DNA of 64,000 nt from Moraxellaceae bacterium (lineage in GTDB: Bacteria > Pseudomonadota > Gammaproteobacteria > Pseudomonadales > Moraxellaceae). How positions within the stretch are numbered: the first letter of the stretch is position 1; each line of letters opens with the position of its first letter. The translations under genes and the position numbers were made by a program. The DNA lies in contig JAUXVU010000018.1 of assembly GCA_030680295.1 (NCBI GenBank), positions 372,001 through 436,000 on the forward strand. The letters run 5' to 3'. Below are positions 48,547 through 57,040 of the stretch, in pieces. The notes below the pieces were generated by a model. That model saw only the letters and a list, made by a program, of their open reading frames with translations, was not told where the DNA came from and searched no databases.

Positions 48547-49329
48547 ATGGATTTTATGACAGTTGGTGGCCTAGTCTTGGCGTTTGTCGCCTTAATTGTA
48601 GGCAGCATTTTAAAGGGTGCTGGCTTAAGCGGCCTAGTTGGTGGTGCAGCGTTAATGATTGTTTTTGTTGGCACATTTGCATCTGTCATGTCGCATACGC
48701 CGGGTGTTGTGCTTAAGCGCGGCTTAAAAATGGGTGGCTGGTTATTCAAGCCACCACATCAGGATCCTGGTGCCTTAGTTGGCAAAATGGTGGAGTGGAG
48801 TCGCATTGCGCGTAAAGATGGTTTGATGGGCTTAGAAGATCATTTAACCGAAGAAAAAGACCCATTTATTTTAAAAGGCATGCAAATGCTGGTTGATGGT
48901 GGTGAGCCTGAAAATATTCGTACTGTTTTAGAAATGGAAATTGAAACGGCAGAAGAGTTTGATACCGCAGGTGCAAAAATTTGGGAGTCCATGGGGATCT
49001 ATGCGCCAACGCTGGGTATTGTTGGTGCGGTATTGGGCTTGATGGCGGTGATGAGCAACTTAGCTGACCCCAGTAAATTGGGCCCCGGCATTGCAGCTGC
49101 GTTTACGGCCACTATTTATGGTATTGCATCGGCCAATTTATTCTTCTTGCCTTATGGCAACAAGCTGAAATACATCGTCAAAGAACAGGCGAAAATTCGC
49201 ACCATGTTTGTCGAAGGTTTGGTGGCAATTGCACAGGGTGAAAACCCTCGCAATATCGAAGCACGCTTACAAGGCTATTTCATCGCCAATTTGGCGAAAA
49301 AAGGCAAAGACGATGGCAAGAAAGCATAA
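48547..49329 (+). CDS. motC: Flagellar stator protein MotC/MotA-type
   Basis: Proton- or sodium-channel stator subunit, 260 residues, four transmembrane helices with a cytosolic loop carrying the charged residues that contact FliG. A MotA/PomA signature appears in ESMGIYAPTLGIVGAVLGLM. Location after fliA and in front of a short MotB-type gene matches Pseudomonas motC-motD. Coupling ion is not decided by the sequence. GAGGAG precedes the ATG. The stop overlaps the next gene's start. Confidence 0.92.
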   Translation: MDFMTVGGLVLAFVALIVGSILKGAGLSGLVGGAALMIVFVGTFASVMSHTPGVVLKRGLKMGGWLFKPPHQDPGALVGKMVEWSRIARKDGLMGLEDHLTEEKDPFILKGMQMLVDGGEPENIRTVLEMEIETAEEFDTAGAKIWESMGIYAPTLGIVGAVLGLMAVMSNLADPSKLGPGIAAAFTATIYGIASANLFFLPYGNKLKYIVKEQAKIRTMFVEGLVAIAQGENPRNIEARLQGYFIANLAKKGKDDGKKA

Positions 49330-50146
49330 GCACGAAGACCACGTTAATCACGAAGCTTGGGCCATTCCGTATGGCGACTTGGTGACCTTGTTGTTGGCGT
49401 TTTTTGTGGTCATGTATGCGGTGTCTTCAGTCAACGAAGGTAAATACCGTGCAGCATCGGCCTCTTTAACAGCTGCCTTTACGGGGCAGCCACGTACAAT
49501 TTTGCCGGTGCAAATTGGTACTTTGCCCGTGGAGTCTAGTGGCGAAAGTTTACAGATGGACTTGGTAGCACCACCAGATAGAGATCGATCGCCTGAAGTG
49601 GCTGAATCATTAAACTCAGGTGGATTAGATGGCGCGGGTACAGACCTTCAATTAATGGCGGCCAATATTCAAGAAGCCTTATCGGAGTTGATTGAAGCCG
49701 AAGTTGTTATTGTTCGCTCTAACCCCTACTCCTTAGAAGTGGAAATTAAAACGGACTTGTTATTTGCCAGTGGTACGGCATCGTTATCACCTAGGGCTGC
49801 TGATATCATTCGACGTTTAGCTGAGCCGCTGCAGCACTTTCAAAACCAAATCAAAGTAGAAGGCCATACCGATAACATGCCAATCAACACGATGACCTTC
49901 CCATCAAACTGGGAATTGTCTGCCGCACGTGCTGCTACAGTTGTACACTTGTTGACGAAATCTGGGATTAATTCGGAACGATTAATGGTGGTTGGTTATG
50001 GTGAGCATCGGCCGATTGCTAGTAATGGCTCAGCTGAAGGGCGTAATCAAAATCGTCGCGTCTTAATGATAATTATGGGTAGTCCTTTGCAACGTGACGA
50101 AACTCAGTTGCTACCTGAACAAACACCCAATAGGTCTGGAGAGTAA
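49313..50146 (+). CDS. motD: Flagellar stator protein MotD/MotB-type
   Basis: Peptidoglycan-anchored stator subunit, 277 residues. A basic N-terminus leads into one helix with the ion-carrying aspartate D22 (PYGDLVTLLLAFFVVMY), then a plug/linker and an OmpA-like domain with VEGHTDNMPI and NRRVLMIIMG. The start at 49313 overlaps the end of motC by 17 bases. A longer frame beginning inside motC is rejected because it places extra residues before the helix. Confidence 0.93.
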   Translation: MARKHKHEDHVNHEAWAIPYGDLVTLLLAFFVVMYAVSSVNEGKYRAASASLTAAFTGQPRTILPVQIGTLPVESSGESLQMDLVAPPDRDRSPEVAESLNSGGLDGAGTDLQLMAANIQEALSELIEAEVVIVRSNPYSLEVEIKTDLLFASGTASLSPRAADIIRRLAEPLQHFQNQIKVEGHTDNMPINTMTFPSNWELSAARAATVVHLLTKSGINSERLMVVGYGEHRPIASNGSAEGRNQNRRVLMIIMGSPLQRDETQLLPEQTPNRSGE

Positions 50147-50148
50147 GC

Positions 50149-50895
50149 ATGAATGAGCAGCTGCAATATTGGGTGGATCAATGGGTTCAGGGTTTTGAAT
50201 CGTTACAGGCCATGATTAGTTCAGAGGATGCCATTGTGTTTGGTGTTGCCTTGGCAATTTTTGTGGCCTTGTTGGTGTTTTTCCTTATCTGGCTGCGTCG
50301 CAGCCGCAAGTCGACAGTTAATATGGGTACAGAAACCATAGAGCCCGGCATGACCGCAATGGCTGATGGTGTAGCTGAGGTGCCAGCACGGCAAATCACC
50401 GCTGCCGAGTTTCTAGCGCAAATTCATGGTGAGACGCCAGCATTACCCAAAGTTAAAACAGAACCGCGTTTAGCACTTGATGAACAAACTGAGCCGGTGC
50501 CAGAAAACCAATCAGACTATCAGCCAGAGTTTGCACCCACAGCAGCTAAGTCTGAGCCAACTATTGAAGCCAGTGCAGCAGCCCCGACAGAATGGCAGCA
50601 AGACATTCAGGAGTTGCGATTAGCCTTAAGCGCTGTGCAAGACCAAGTGCGTATGCAGTCATCGGCGTTACTGCTGCAAAGTGAAGCCATTCGTGCCATG
50701 GAAGCATATATGGAGCTGCTGGATAACCGTCAGCACAGTACAACAGCAGCGGCAGATTCCGCACCCGTGAATGACTATGACACGGCGATTAACTTGGCAA
50801 CTAAAGGTGTGGATGCTGAAACACTGATGGCAAGAACGGGTATTAGCGCAACCGAAGCTGAGCTCATTCAGCGTCTGCATGGACAAGCGCGTTAA
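50149..50895 (+). CDS. DUF2802-like membrane-anchored protein
   Basis: Unknown protein of 248 residues, two bases after motD. One transmembrane helix (about residues 28-48) is followed by a basic stretch, a proline/acid-rich linker, a coiled-coil segment and a conserved-looking C-terminus (AINLATKGVDAETLMARTGI) that resembles the DUF2802 family, often found beside motC-motD in pseudomonads. Function is unknown; the link to motility is by position. It is the last plus-strand gene before the convergent flg/FlhX block. Confidence 0.7.
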   Translation: MNEQLQYWVDQWVQGFESLQAMISSEDAIVFGVALAIFVALLVFFLIWLRRSRKSTVNMGTETIEPGMTAMADGVAEVPARQITAAEFLAQIHGETPALPKVKTEPRLALDEQTEPVPENQSDYQPEFAPTAAKSEPTIEASAAAPTEWQQDIQELRLALSAVQDQVRMQSSALLLQSEAIRAMEAYMELLDNRQHSTTAAADSAPVNDYDTAINLATKGVDAETLMARTGISATEAELIQRLHGQAR

Positions 50896-50900
50896 TTGGC

Positions 50901-51188
50901 TTATTGATTAATGGTCTGTCCCGATCGACTTGATTGTCGCTCGGGCGGTTGCATGCCACGTAACTTATAGGCAAAGGCAATAATCTCCGCCACTGCCACA
51001 TACAATGCCATCGGTACTTCCGCGTCCAAGGCCATCTGACTCAAAGTGGCACTGAGTGCAGCATCTTTATGAATGGGGATGCCGTGTGCATGCGCCAGTG
51101 CCAGCATATCTGCAGCCACACTATCTTCTGCTTTAGCCGTGACTTTAGGCGCCGACTTGCCATCATATTTTAGTGCTACGGCTCGCAT
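50901..51188 (-). CDS. FlhB C-terminal domain protein (FlhX-like)
   Basis: A free-standing 95-residue copy of the part of FlhB downstream of its NPTH cleavage site. The first residues AVALKYDGKSAPKV match FAVALKYDESRGAAPIV of the local FlhB, and IPMALYVAVAEI-type sequence near the end matches PAGLYLAVAQI. It has no membrane helices. Such FlhX proteins can replace the cleaved FlhB tail in Campylobacter. The gene starts at the stop of the FliK-like gene (TGATG). Role in export switching is inferred. Confidence 0.85.
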   Translation of the reverse strand: MRAVALKYDGKSAPKVTAKAEDSVAADMLALAHAHGIPIHKDAALSATLSQMALDAEVPMALYVAVAEIIAFAYKLRGMQPPERQSSRSGQTINQ

Positions 51189-52399
51189 CAGGCAGTCTCC
51201 GACAGCACATCATTAAGTGTTTTAGGTAATGAATCAGGGTGGGGCATGCCTTGGCGAATGTGGATGCTGATGTGTTGATGGGTGAGTTCAGTCAGGGTTG
51301 TTTGCAAATGTTCGGCAAATTCGTTGATTAAGCCCACTGTAGCGGCACGTTCTGCATAAAACTGAATACTTAAACTCTCTGCCAAGGTTATTTTGGCGAG
51401 CATGGGGCCTGTTTGTTCGAAGTCGAAGCTGACAGAAAATGACCAGATAGCCTCATCCTCTTGGCCCTCGCGGCTGTCACGCTGAACATGCATGCGCAAC
51501 AGGTCCGTGTGCTGTTCATGACGAACGGGCAGATCAATAAACCATTGCGTTTGCTGCGGGTCACGTTGCTGTAAGTGCATGAGCTGATGGCTTTCTAGTC
51601 GAGATATCACACCTTCGGCATCTTGCATTAGCAGCTGTAAAAGCTGACCTATCGTGCTGCTTTGATGACTAGATATTGACATGCGCTGTGGCAACAAGCT
51701 GCCGGGTAATGGGCTTTGAGCTGTTTGGTTTGACTGCGCTTTTAGCTGTTGTGACAACTCGGGTCGAATCCAAATGCCTTGGGAAAGCTGCTGAGGATTT
51801 AGCTGCTGACTTTGCGTATTTAAAATTGACCAAAGCTGAAGCAGCTGAGTTTTTAAGTCATTGATAGGTTGTCCTGCAAGTAATGCCGCCTCATGAAAAA
51901 TACCCGATAACTGTACTGCTTGTTGTAGACCAGCGGCCTGGCTAATTTGCTGAACGTTAGGCATCTGCCGCAGAAATTGCTCACTAACTTTAACCAAATC
52001 AGTCGGCAATTGATGGGCGTTATTAGGCGCTAAAATCAGGCTTAGTCTCTGTAGTAAGGGTTGTAAGTCTTGTTGGCGGGGTAGTGCAGCACGTAAGTTT
52101 TCTTTAATGGCTTGCTGTTGAGCATTGATTATTCTTAGCTCAACGGCTGCTGCTGTTTGTGGTTTGTTATTGACTTGTAAGGTGAGTTTTTGGCCAACCT
52201 GTAGTGGCTGTTGGCTATGTGCCAAAAAGTGTTGGCGTTGTGCCAGCATTTCATAAAGTTGATCACCGCGGTGCTGCAAAACCGTGGCATTGACCACGGC
52301 ACCACTGGCCATGAGTGAACTAACAGCAGCAGTTGGGGCCGGATGAATATTGTTAGCTACAGGTGTGCTGGCGGGTGGTGGAGTGGGCAAAATGCGCAT
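51188..52399 (-). CDS. FliK-like (hook-length control family) glutamine-rich protein
   Basis: A 403-residue, strikingly glutamine-rich protein. The last 110 residues (from about IWSFSVSFDF) have the alternating pattern of the FliK C-terminal domain. The rest is mostly helical and unlike known domains. ATG at 52399 with a GGGG ribosome site is chosen over one four codons earlier. It lies between flgN and the FlhX-like gene, both substrate-switch related. Main FliK normally sits in the fliE-K cluster, which is not here, so this may be an accessory paralogue. Function is inferred. Confidence 0.65.
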   Translation of the reverse strand: MRILPTPPPASTPVANNIHPAPTAAVSSLMASGAVVNATVLQHRGDQLYEMLAQRQHFLAHSQQPLQVGQKLTLQVNNKPQTAAAVELRIINAQQQAIKENLRAALPRQQDLQPLLQRLSLILAPNNAHQLPTDLVKVSEQFLRQMPNVQQISQAAGLQQAVQLSGIFHEAALLAGQPINDLKTQLLQLWSILNTQSQQLNPQQLSQGIWIRPELSQQLKAQSNQTAQSPLPGSLLPQRMSISSHQSSTIGQLLQLLMQDAEGVISRLESHQLMHLQQRDPQQTQWFIDLPVRHEQHTDLLRMHVQRDSREGQEDEAIWSFSVSFDFEQTGPMLAKITLAESLSIQFYAERAATVGLINEFAEHLQTTLTELTHQHISIHIRQGMPHPDSLPKTLNDVLSETA

Positions 52400-52415
52400 A
52401 ACACCCCCCATTAAA

Positions 52416-52895
52416 TTAGGCTAAACCTAGTCGATGACCATGGCTTTCTTTGTGTGTTTTACCTTTAGGATCATAGAGCTGAGTGTTGTTGTTTAAGTCC
52501 AATAGAATGGCTAAGGCAGCCTCAGTTTGACGTGCTTGTAGTTTGACTTGCAGGCCGCTGTGCCAATTGAGTTGCTGACACTCTTGCAATGCTTCATAAC
52601 AACGTTGCCACATAACAACCACTTGGTCTTTTAGGGGGTGCTGGGCAAATACTTGGGCTGGATCAAACAAGTCTTGTGGGTTTAAACCCAGTGAGGCGAG
52701 TATTGAAGTGCGTTGTTGATCCGTACTATTTAACGCCATGGTGAGCTGGGCGACAGTATCTGAGCTGTTACTTAACTCATGCGCTGAACCACCATTGAGC
52801 AGTGTTAGCTGCTGGTGTAGGGCGTCAGTAAGCTGACAGGCTAACTCCGTCAAATGATTGACAGTGTCGGCAAGGCGCTGCAAAAGCTGAGTCAT
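52416..52895 (-). CDS. flgN: Flagellar export chaperone FlgN
   Basis: Chaperone for FlgK and FlgL, 159 residues, all helical in pattern. FlgN is poorly conserved; the call rests on position directly after flgM, size and helical character. The ATG at 52895 is used because TTAGGT lies just upstream; an in-frame ATG at 52919 overlaps the end of flgM and is less likely. Confidence 0.82.
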   Translation of the reverse strand: MTQLLQRLADTVNHLTELACQLTDALHQQLTLLNGGSAHELSNSSDTVAQLTMALNSTDQQRTSILASLGLNPQDLFDPAQVFAQHPLKDQVVVMWQRCYEALQECQQLNWHSGLQVKLQARQTEAALAILLDLNNNTQLYDPKGKTHKESHGHRLGLA

Positions 52896-52908
52896 ATTGT
52901 TACCTAAT

Positions 52909-53196
52909 TTAGTTGGCATCCATCGCCATTAAAGCACTGGCAATGGCACGCGCATCTACTTGGAATTCGCCACGGCTAATGGCTTGTTTAAGTGCATCAA
53001 CACGACCTTGATCAACTTCCGGGGCTTGTTTTGCCAATGACAATCCGCGACTTAATAAGGACTCAGAGCTGGCACTGACAGCAGTTTTTGAATCTGCTGA
53101 AGGTGCTTTTTCTGAGGCCACGTTAGGGCTGCTGACTTTAGCGGAGTCAATGCGGCGCAGGTTGTTGGCGTTATAACTGTCAATTTTGCTAACCAT
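52909..53196 (-). CDS. flgM: Anti-sigma-28 factor FlgM
   Basis: Small unstructured inhibitor of FliA, 95 residues, exported through the completed hook. The C-terminal half with RVDALKQAISRGEFQVDARAIA is the sigma-binding region. Its start is preceded by a near-perfect sigma-28 promoter (53230-53256), giving autoregulation. Followed by flgN. A further sigma-54 promoter upstream of flgA can also supply it. Confidence 0.93.
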   Translation of the reverse strand: MVSKIDSYNANNLRRIDSAKVSSPNVASEKAPSADSKTAVSASSESLLSRGLSLAKQAPEVDQGRVDALKQAISRGEFQVDARAIASALMAMDAN

Positions 53197-53229
53197 GATG
53201 GCTTCTCGATTAAATGAGTCTTCAAGTCT

Positions 53230-53256
53230 TTATCGACTACTGAGCGCAAAACTTTA
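53230..53256 (-). promoter_or_regulatory. Sigma-28 (FliA) promoter of flgM
   Basis: Read on the minus strand: -35 TAAAGTTT (8 of 8), an 11-base spacer, -10 GTCGATAA (7 of 8 against GCCGATAA). It lies between flgA and flgM, about 34 bases before the flgM ATG. Confidence 0.88.
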
Positions 53257-53269
53257 GCGCTATTTCTAA

Positions 53270-53968
53270 TTAATTGATGGCCACAGTCTCAGCCGAGGTA
53301 ACGATGCCCTCAATAATGCGCCCAGAGCTGTTATTTCTGACTTGGATACGGCTCCCAATAGCGCCTTCTTTGAGCGCTATACCGGTCATGCTGATATTGA
53401 AGTGACCGTGTGTATTCACTAGTCGTACCTGCTGACCACGGCTTATGGCGGCATCTGGCTCCAAGGTGCTGGGGCTAATCACGGCACCCATGGCCACTGC
53501 AAAACGTAGGCGTTGTGGTTTGGCATTATCAATATGGCTGAGATAACCATGCGGTAGAGCCGCAATATCGCGGCGTTCAGTGACGACGTGGTCAGCTTGA
53601 AGCACCTGACCGCGCGCGATGGCATGTTTTGCCACTAATACCGGTGCATACACTTGAGTATTGACCGGCACAAAAATCTGCCAATTGACCTGTCCTTGGC
53701 AACGCACGGCAACCGTTGTGTTGGCACGAATACGGCTGTGATGAGGCAAATAAGTGTCTAGTGGTTGATCACAGTCAGCGAGTCGTGTGCGTGGATCTAG
53801 CGCACGACTGCGAATTTCAACATCCATGCCTTGCCATGGGTGTTGCTGCCGAACTAGGTCTTCAGCCGCCGCCGAAATGCTAACCAAGCTTTGCGTGCCA
53901 GCCTGTGCTGTGGTGAAAGCCAGCAAGCTGCAGATAACGCTAACAACCGTCGTCTTAATGATGTGCAT
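53270..53968 (-). CDS. flgA: Flagellar P-ring assembly protein FlgA
   Basis: Periplasmic chaperone for FlgI and P-ring assembly, 232 residues. Signal peptide MHIIKTTVVSVICSLLAFTTAQA, then an SAF domain in the C-terminal half (LVAKHAIARGQVLQADHV). A sigma-54 promoter lies 42 bases upstream. First gene of flgA-flgM-flgN-FliK-like-FlhX on the minus strand; a second promoter serves flgM. Confidence 0.95.
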   Translation of the reverse strand: MHIIKTTVVSVICSLLAFTTAQAGTQSLVSISAAAEDLVRQQHPWQGMDVEIRSRALDPRTRLADCDQPLDTYLPHHSRIRANTTVAVRCQGQVNWQIFVPVNTQVYAPVLVAKHAIARGQVLQADHVVTERRDIAALPHGYLSHIDNAKPQRLRFAVAMGAVISPSTLEPDAAISRGQQVRLVNTHGHFNISMTGIALKEGAIGSRIQVRNNSSGRIIEGIVTSAETVAIN

Positions 53969-54009
53969 AAAGTGCTCTTAATCACTTTTTGGATTGACAG
54001 CAGTACGTA

Positions 54010-54025
54010 TGCAGATTTTGTGCCA
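54010..54025 (-). promoter_or_regulatory. Sigma-54 promoter of flgA
   Basis: Read on the minus strand: TGGCAC-N5-CTGCA, with GG and GC 12 bases apart; one mismatch to TTGC in the -12 box. It is divergent from the flgB promoter about 120 bases away. Confidence 0.72.
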
Positions 54026-54044
54026 GCAATATCTGGTGTTAAGC

Positions 54045-54058
54045 GTCAATGATTTGGC
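54045..54058. promoter_or_regulatory. Candidate FleQ-like activator site
   Basis: GTCAATGATTTGGC resembles the published FleQ site, as I recall it, GTCa-N-TAAAtTGAC (about 10 of 13 informative bases). It lies between the divergent sigma-54 promoters of flgA and flgB, a place suited to an activator acting in both directions. Weak evidence on its own. Confidence 0.3.
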
Positions 54059-54131
54059 GCTTGCCTGATCGCCGGTTTCTTTTTCGCCAAAAAATAAGAT
54101 AAGTCATTGTTTTATTGGCTGAAATAAAACA

Positions 54132-54147
54132 TGGCACACAAGTTGCT
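54132..54147 (+). promoter_or_regulatory. Sigma-54 promoter of flgB operon
   Basis: TGGCAC-N5-TTGCT, a perfect -24/-12 element, 71 bases before the flgB ATG. Drives flgBCDEFGHIJKL. Confidence 0.86.
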
Positions 54148-54217
54148 TTGTATGCGTTGAAGACAAGTCCGCTAAACCGTGTATCGACGGTGAAGTGAAA
54201 AACTTGAGGACAATGTG

Positions 54218-54631
54218 ATGGCAATTAATTTCGACAAGGCATTAGGTATTCATGAGCAGGCATTGCAAGTGCGTGCTCAGCGTCATGAGGTGTTGGCCTC
54301 GAATATCGCTAACGCCGATACCCCCGACTACAAAGCGCGTGACATTGATTTTCGTGCTGCCCTGCAAAAGTCAGCACAAAGCAGTGGTGGTCAGTTGCGC
54401 CTGTTATCGACACAAGCCAATCACATGCCAGTTTCAGGTGTCGGTGGCAGCAATGGTCCAGCCGAATTGATGTATCGCATGCCATTACAGCCAAGCCTAG
54501 ATGGCAACACCGTGGAATCACATGTTGAGCAAGCACAGTTTGCCGATAACACCATGCGTTATCAGGCCACATTGCAGTTTTTAAGCAGCAAATTCAGTGG
54601 CTTAAAGACTGTTATTCAAGGGGGTCGCTAA
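54218..54631 (+). CDS. flgB: Flagellar proximal rod protein FlgB
   Basis: Proximal rod subunit, 137 residues. The N-terminal SNIANADTPDYKARDIDF segment is the rod/hook signature. GAGGA precedes the ATG by seven bases; a GTG one codon earlier is less likely. First gene of the long flg operon; flgC follows after three bases. Confidence 0.96.
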   Translation: MAINFDKALGIHEQALQVRAQRHEVLASNIANADTPDYKARDIDFRAALQKSAQSSGGQLRLLSTQANHMPVSGVGGSNGPAELMYRMPLQPSLDGNTVESHVEQAQFADNTMRYQATLQFLSSKFSGLKTVIQGGR

Positions 54632-54634
54632 ATC

Positions 54635-55066
54635 ATGTCTAGCATTTTTGATATCGCCTCATCTGCCATGAATGCGCAGATGGTTCGGCTTAATACCACC
54701 GCCAGTAATTTGGCCAATGTCGACACGGTTAGCACGACTGAAGAGGGTGCCTATCGTGCCCGTAACCCCGTATTTAAAGCCGCCATGGTTGCTGCTGGCG
54801 CAACCCCGGGTCGCGTCCAACAAGATGCCCAACTACCCGGTGTATTAGTGCAAAAAATTGCGCAAAACGACGGGCCCGTGCCTATGCGTTATGAACCCAC
54901 TAACCCGATGGCAAATGATGAGGGTTATGTCTTTGGGTCCAATGTGAATGCCGTAGAAGAGATGGCCAACATGATTTCGGCCTCTCGTGCTTACCAAAGC
55001 AATATGGAAGTTTTTAATACCACTAAAACGCTGATGCTGCGTACCTTACAGCTCGGCCAACAATAA
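54635..55066 (+). CDS. flgC: Flagellar proximal rod protein FlgC
   Basis: Proximal rod subunit, 143 residues, with TTASNLANVDTVSTTEEGAY at the N-terminus and a C-terminal SRAYQSNMEVFNTTK helix. Assembles on FlgB in the rod. FlgD follows after 12 bases. Confidence 0.96.
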   Translation: MSSIFDIASSAMNAQMVRLNTTASNLANVDTVSTTEEGAYRARNPVFKAAMVAAGATPGRVQQDAQLPGVLVQKIAQNDGPVPMRYEPTNPMANDEGYVFGSNVNAVEEMANMISASRAYQSNMEVFNTTKTLMLRTLQLGQQ

Positions 55067-55078
55067 GAGGGTTAAGTC

Positions 55079-55753
55079 ATGGACTTTTCGAGTATTGAGG
55101 GCGTTCGAGGCGTGCCATCAGGCGGCACGGCTGGTAATAAAACTAAGGACATGAACCAGTTAAACCAAGCTGACTTTATGACCATGATGTTGGCTCAGCT
55201 AAAGGCACAAGACCCTTTCAAGCCGACGGACAATGGTGAGTTTTTAGCACAAATGGCGCAGTTGTCGACGGCGACGGGTGTGGCTGAAGTGAAAGACGCC
55301 ATTACTTCACTCGGCGACAGTATGCGTTCAGCGCAAATTTTAAATGCTTCAAGTTTAGTGGGGCGTGAAGTGGTGGTGGCAAGTGACACCGTGACTTTGA
55401 ATGAAGGTGAGGGCATTCGTGGTCAAGTGCCACTGCTGGGTTATGCACAAGACGTGAAAGTTGAGCTGCTGTCGTTAAATGGTGAGGTTTTAGCTCAGCA
55501 GTCGCTTGGTTCACATCCAGGTGGAAATGTTCCATTCGAGTGGTCTGGTGTTTTAGCTAACGGCGAACCATTACCCGCTGGCAGCTACAAAATTCAAGTT
55601 ACCGCTAATAACGGAGCCTTTAGTGAAGCCATTACGCCAGAAATTAAAGCCCGAGTGACCAGTATCAGTGTGCCGGCTACCGGTGCAGAACCCCAATTAC
55701 ATTTGCAAGGTCTAGGCAGTTTGCTGCTGTCCGCCGTGCGTGCAATTAGCTAA
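55079..55753 (+). CDS. flgD: Hook capping / assembly protein FlgD
   Basis: Scaffold that caps the growing hook, 224 residues. Conserved FMTMMLAQLKAQDPFKPTDN near the N-terminus, then a FLG-type and an Ig-like domain (residues about 75-215). It is discarded when the hook is complete. Starts 12 bases after flgC; flgE starts 24 bases after its stop. Confidence 0.95.
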   Translation: MDFSSIEGVRGVPSGGTAGNKTKDMNQLNQADFMTMMLAQLKAQDPFKPTDNGEFLAQMAQLSTATGVAEVKDAITSLGDSMRSAQILNASSLVGREVVVASDTVTLNEGEGIRGQVPLLGYAQDVKVELLSLNGEVLAQQSLGSHPGGNVPFEWSGVLANGEPLPAGSYKIQVTANNGAFSEAITPEIKARVTSISVPATGAEPQLHLQGLGSLLLSAVRAIS

Positions 55754-55777
55754 CCCGTTTTTTCTAGGAGACTCATT

Positions 55778-57013
55778 ATGAGCTTTCGTATTTCTCTCAG
55801 TGGTATCAACGCAGCAACCGCCCATTTAGATGTGACGGCACACAACATTGCAAACGTAAACACCACTGGCTTTAAGCAGTCGCGTGCGGAGTTTGCTGAC
55901 GTGTTTGCCACTGCATCGAATGACTTGAGTTCGGTTGCAACTGGCTCTGGTGTGAAAGTGTCAGCCATTACGCAGCAGTTTTCACAGGGCAATATTAACT
56001 TTACTAACAATAACTTGGACCTTGCCGTAAGTGGTGAGGGTTTTTTTGTTATGAGTGGTCGTGAAGGTCAAGTATTTACTCGTGCGGGTGCATTCTCAGT
56101 GGACCGCGAAGGTTTTGTGGTCAATAGCGATTTGCAAAGATTGCAAGTATTTCCTGTTGCTCAAGGTGGTGGCGGCTTTGCTACTGGTTCGTTGTCAGAT
56201 TTACGTTTGATGACCACGGAAAGTCCGCCCAAAGCGTCAACTAAAGCAGAAGTTGGTATTAATTTACCCGCTAATGCACCGATCCCATCAGGTGCATTTG
56301 ATCCGTTAAATCCTAATACCTATAACCACGCAACCTCGATGACGATTTATGACTCATTGGGTACAGCGCACACTGCAACAACGTATTTTATTCGTGAAGA
56401 TGCTGCTAACCCTAATGCGTGGACACAACGCTTTTTTGTTGATGGTGGAGCAGTGGGCGGCCCGGTGAGTTTGGTGTTTAACCCAGACGGCTCACTCAAT
56501 GATGCAGCATCAGACACCAATGGAGGGTTGCTGCCCGCGTACACCATTCCGGTTAACACCGGTGCCAGTGATATTCAGTTGGTTCTTGATTATGCCGGCG
56601 CCACTCAGTTTGGTCGTGAGTTTGGTGTCAACAGCTTGATTCAAGATGGCTTCACCACTGGCCGCATGGTGGGTGTAGAGGTTGATCCGCGTGGTGTGGT
56701 GTCCGCGCGATTCTCCAATGGACAGCTGCAAAATCTCGGCAAAATTGCTTTAGCCATTTTTTCTAACCCCAATGGCCTGCGTCAAAACGGTGACACTCAG
56801 TGGACAGAAACGTTCACCTCGGGTGCTGCACGTTTAGGCGAGGCAGGCTCATCAAACTTTGGTTTATTCCAAGCCGGTGCGTTGGAAACCTCTAACGTGG
56901 ATTTGACCGAACAGTTAGTCGAAATGATTACGGCACAGCGTAACTTCCAAGCCAACGCGCAAATGATTCAAACCGCCGACCAGGTTACTCAGGTCGTGTT
57001 GAATCTGCGCTAA
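55778..57013 (+). CDS. flgE: Flagellar hook protein FlgE
   Basis: Hook subunit, 411 residues. HNIANVNTTGFKQSRAEF near the N-terminus, a variable middle, and the C-terminal NFQANAQMIQTADQVTQVVL helix that builds the axial core. AGGAG precedes the ATG. Confidence 0.96.
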   Translation: MSFRISLSGINAATAHLDVTAHNIANVNTTGFKQSRAEFADVFATASNDLSSVATGSGVKVSAITQQFSQGNINFTNNNLDLAVSGEGFFVMSGREGQVFTRAGAFSVDREGFVVNSDLQRLQVFPVAQGGGGFATGSLSDLRLMTTESPPKASTKAEVGINLPANAPIPSGAFDPLNPNTYNHATSMTIYDSLGTAHTATTYFIREDAANPNAWTQRFFVDGGAVGGPVSLVFNPDGSLNDAASDTNGGLLPAYTIPVNTGASDIQLVLDYAGATQFGREFGVNSLIQDGFTTGRMVGVEVDPRGVVSARFSNGQLQNLGKIALAIFSNPNGLRQNGDTQWTETFTSGAARLGEAGSSNFGLFQAGALETSNVDLTEQLVEMITAQRNFQANAQMIQTADQVTQVVLNLR

Positions 57014-57040
57014 GGCCTAGCCGCTTAAGGGAGCAAGACC

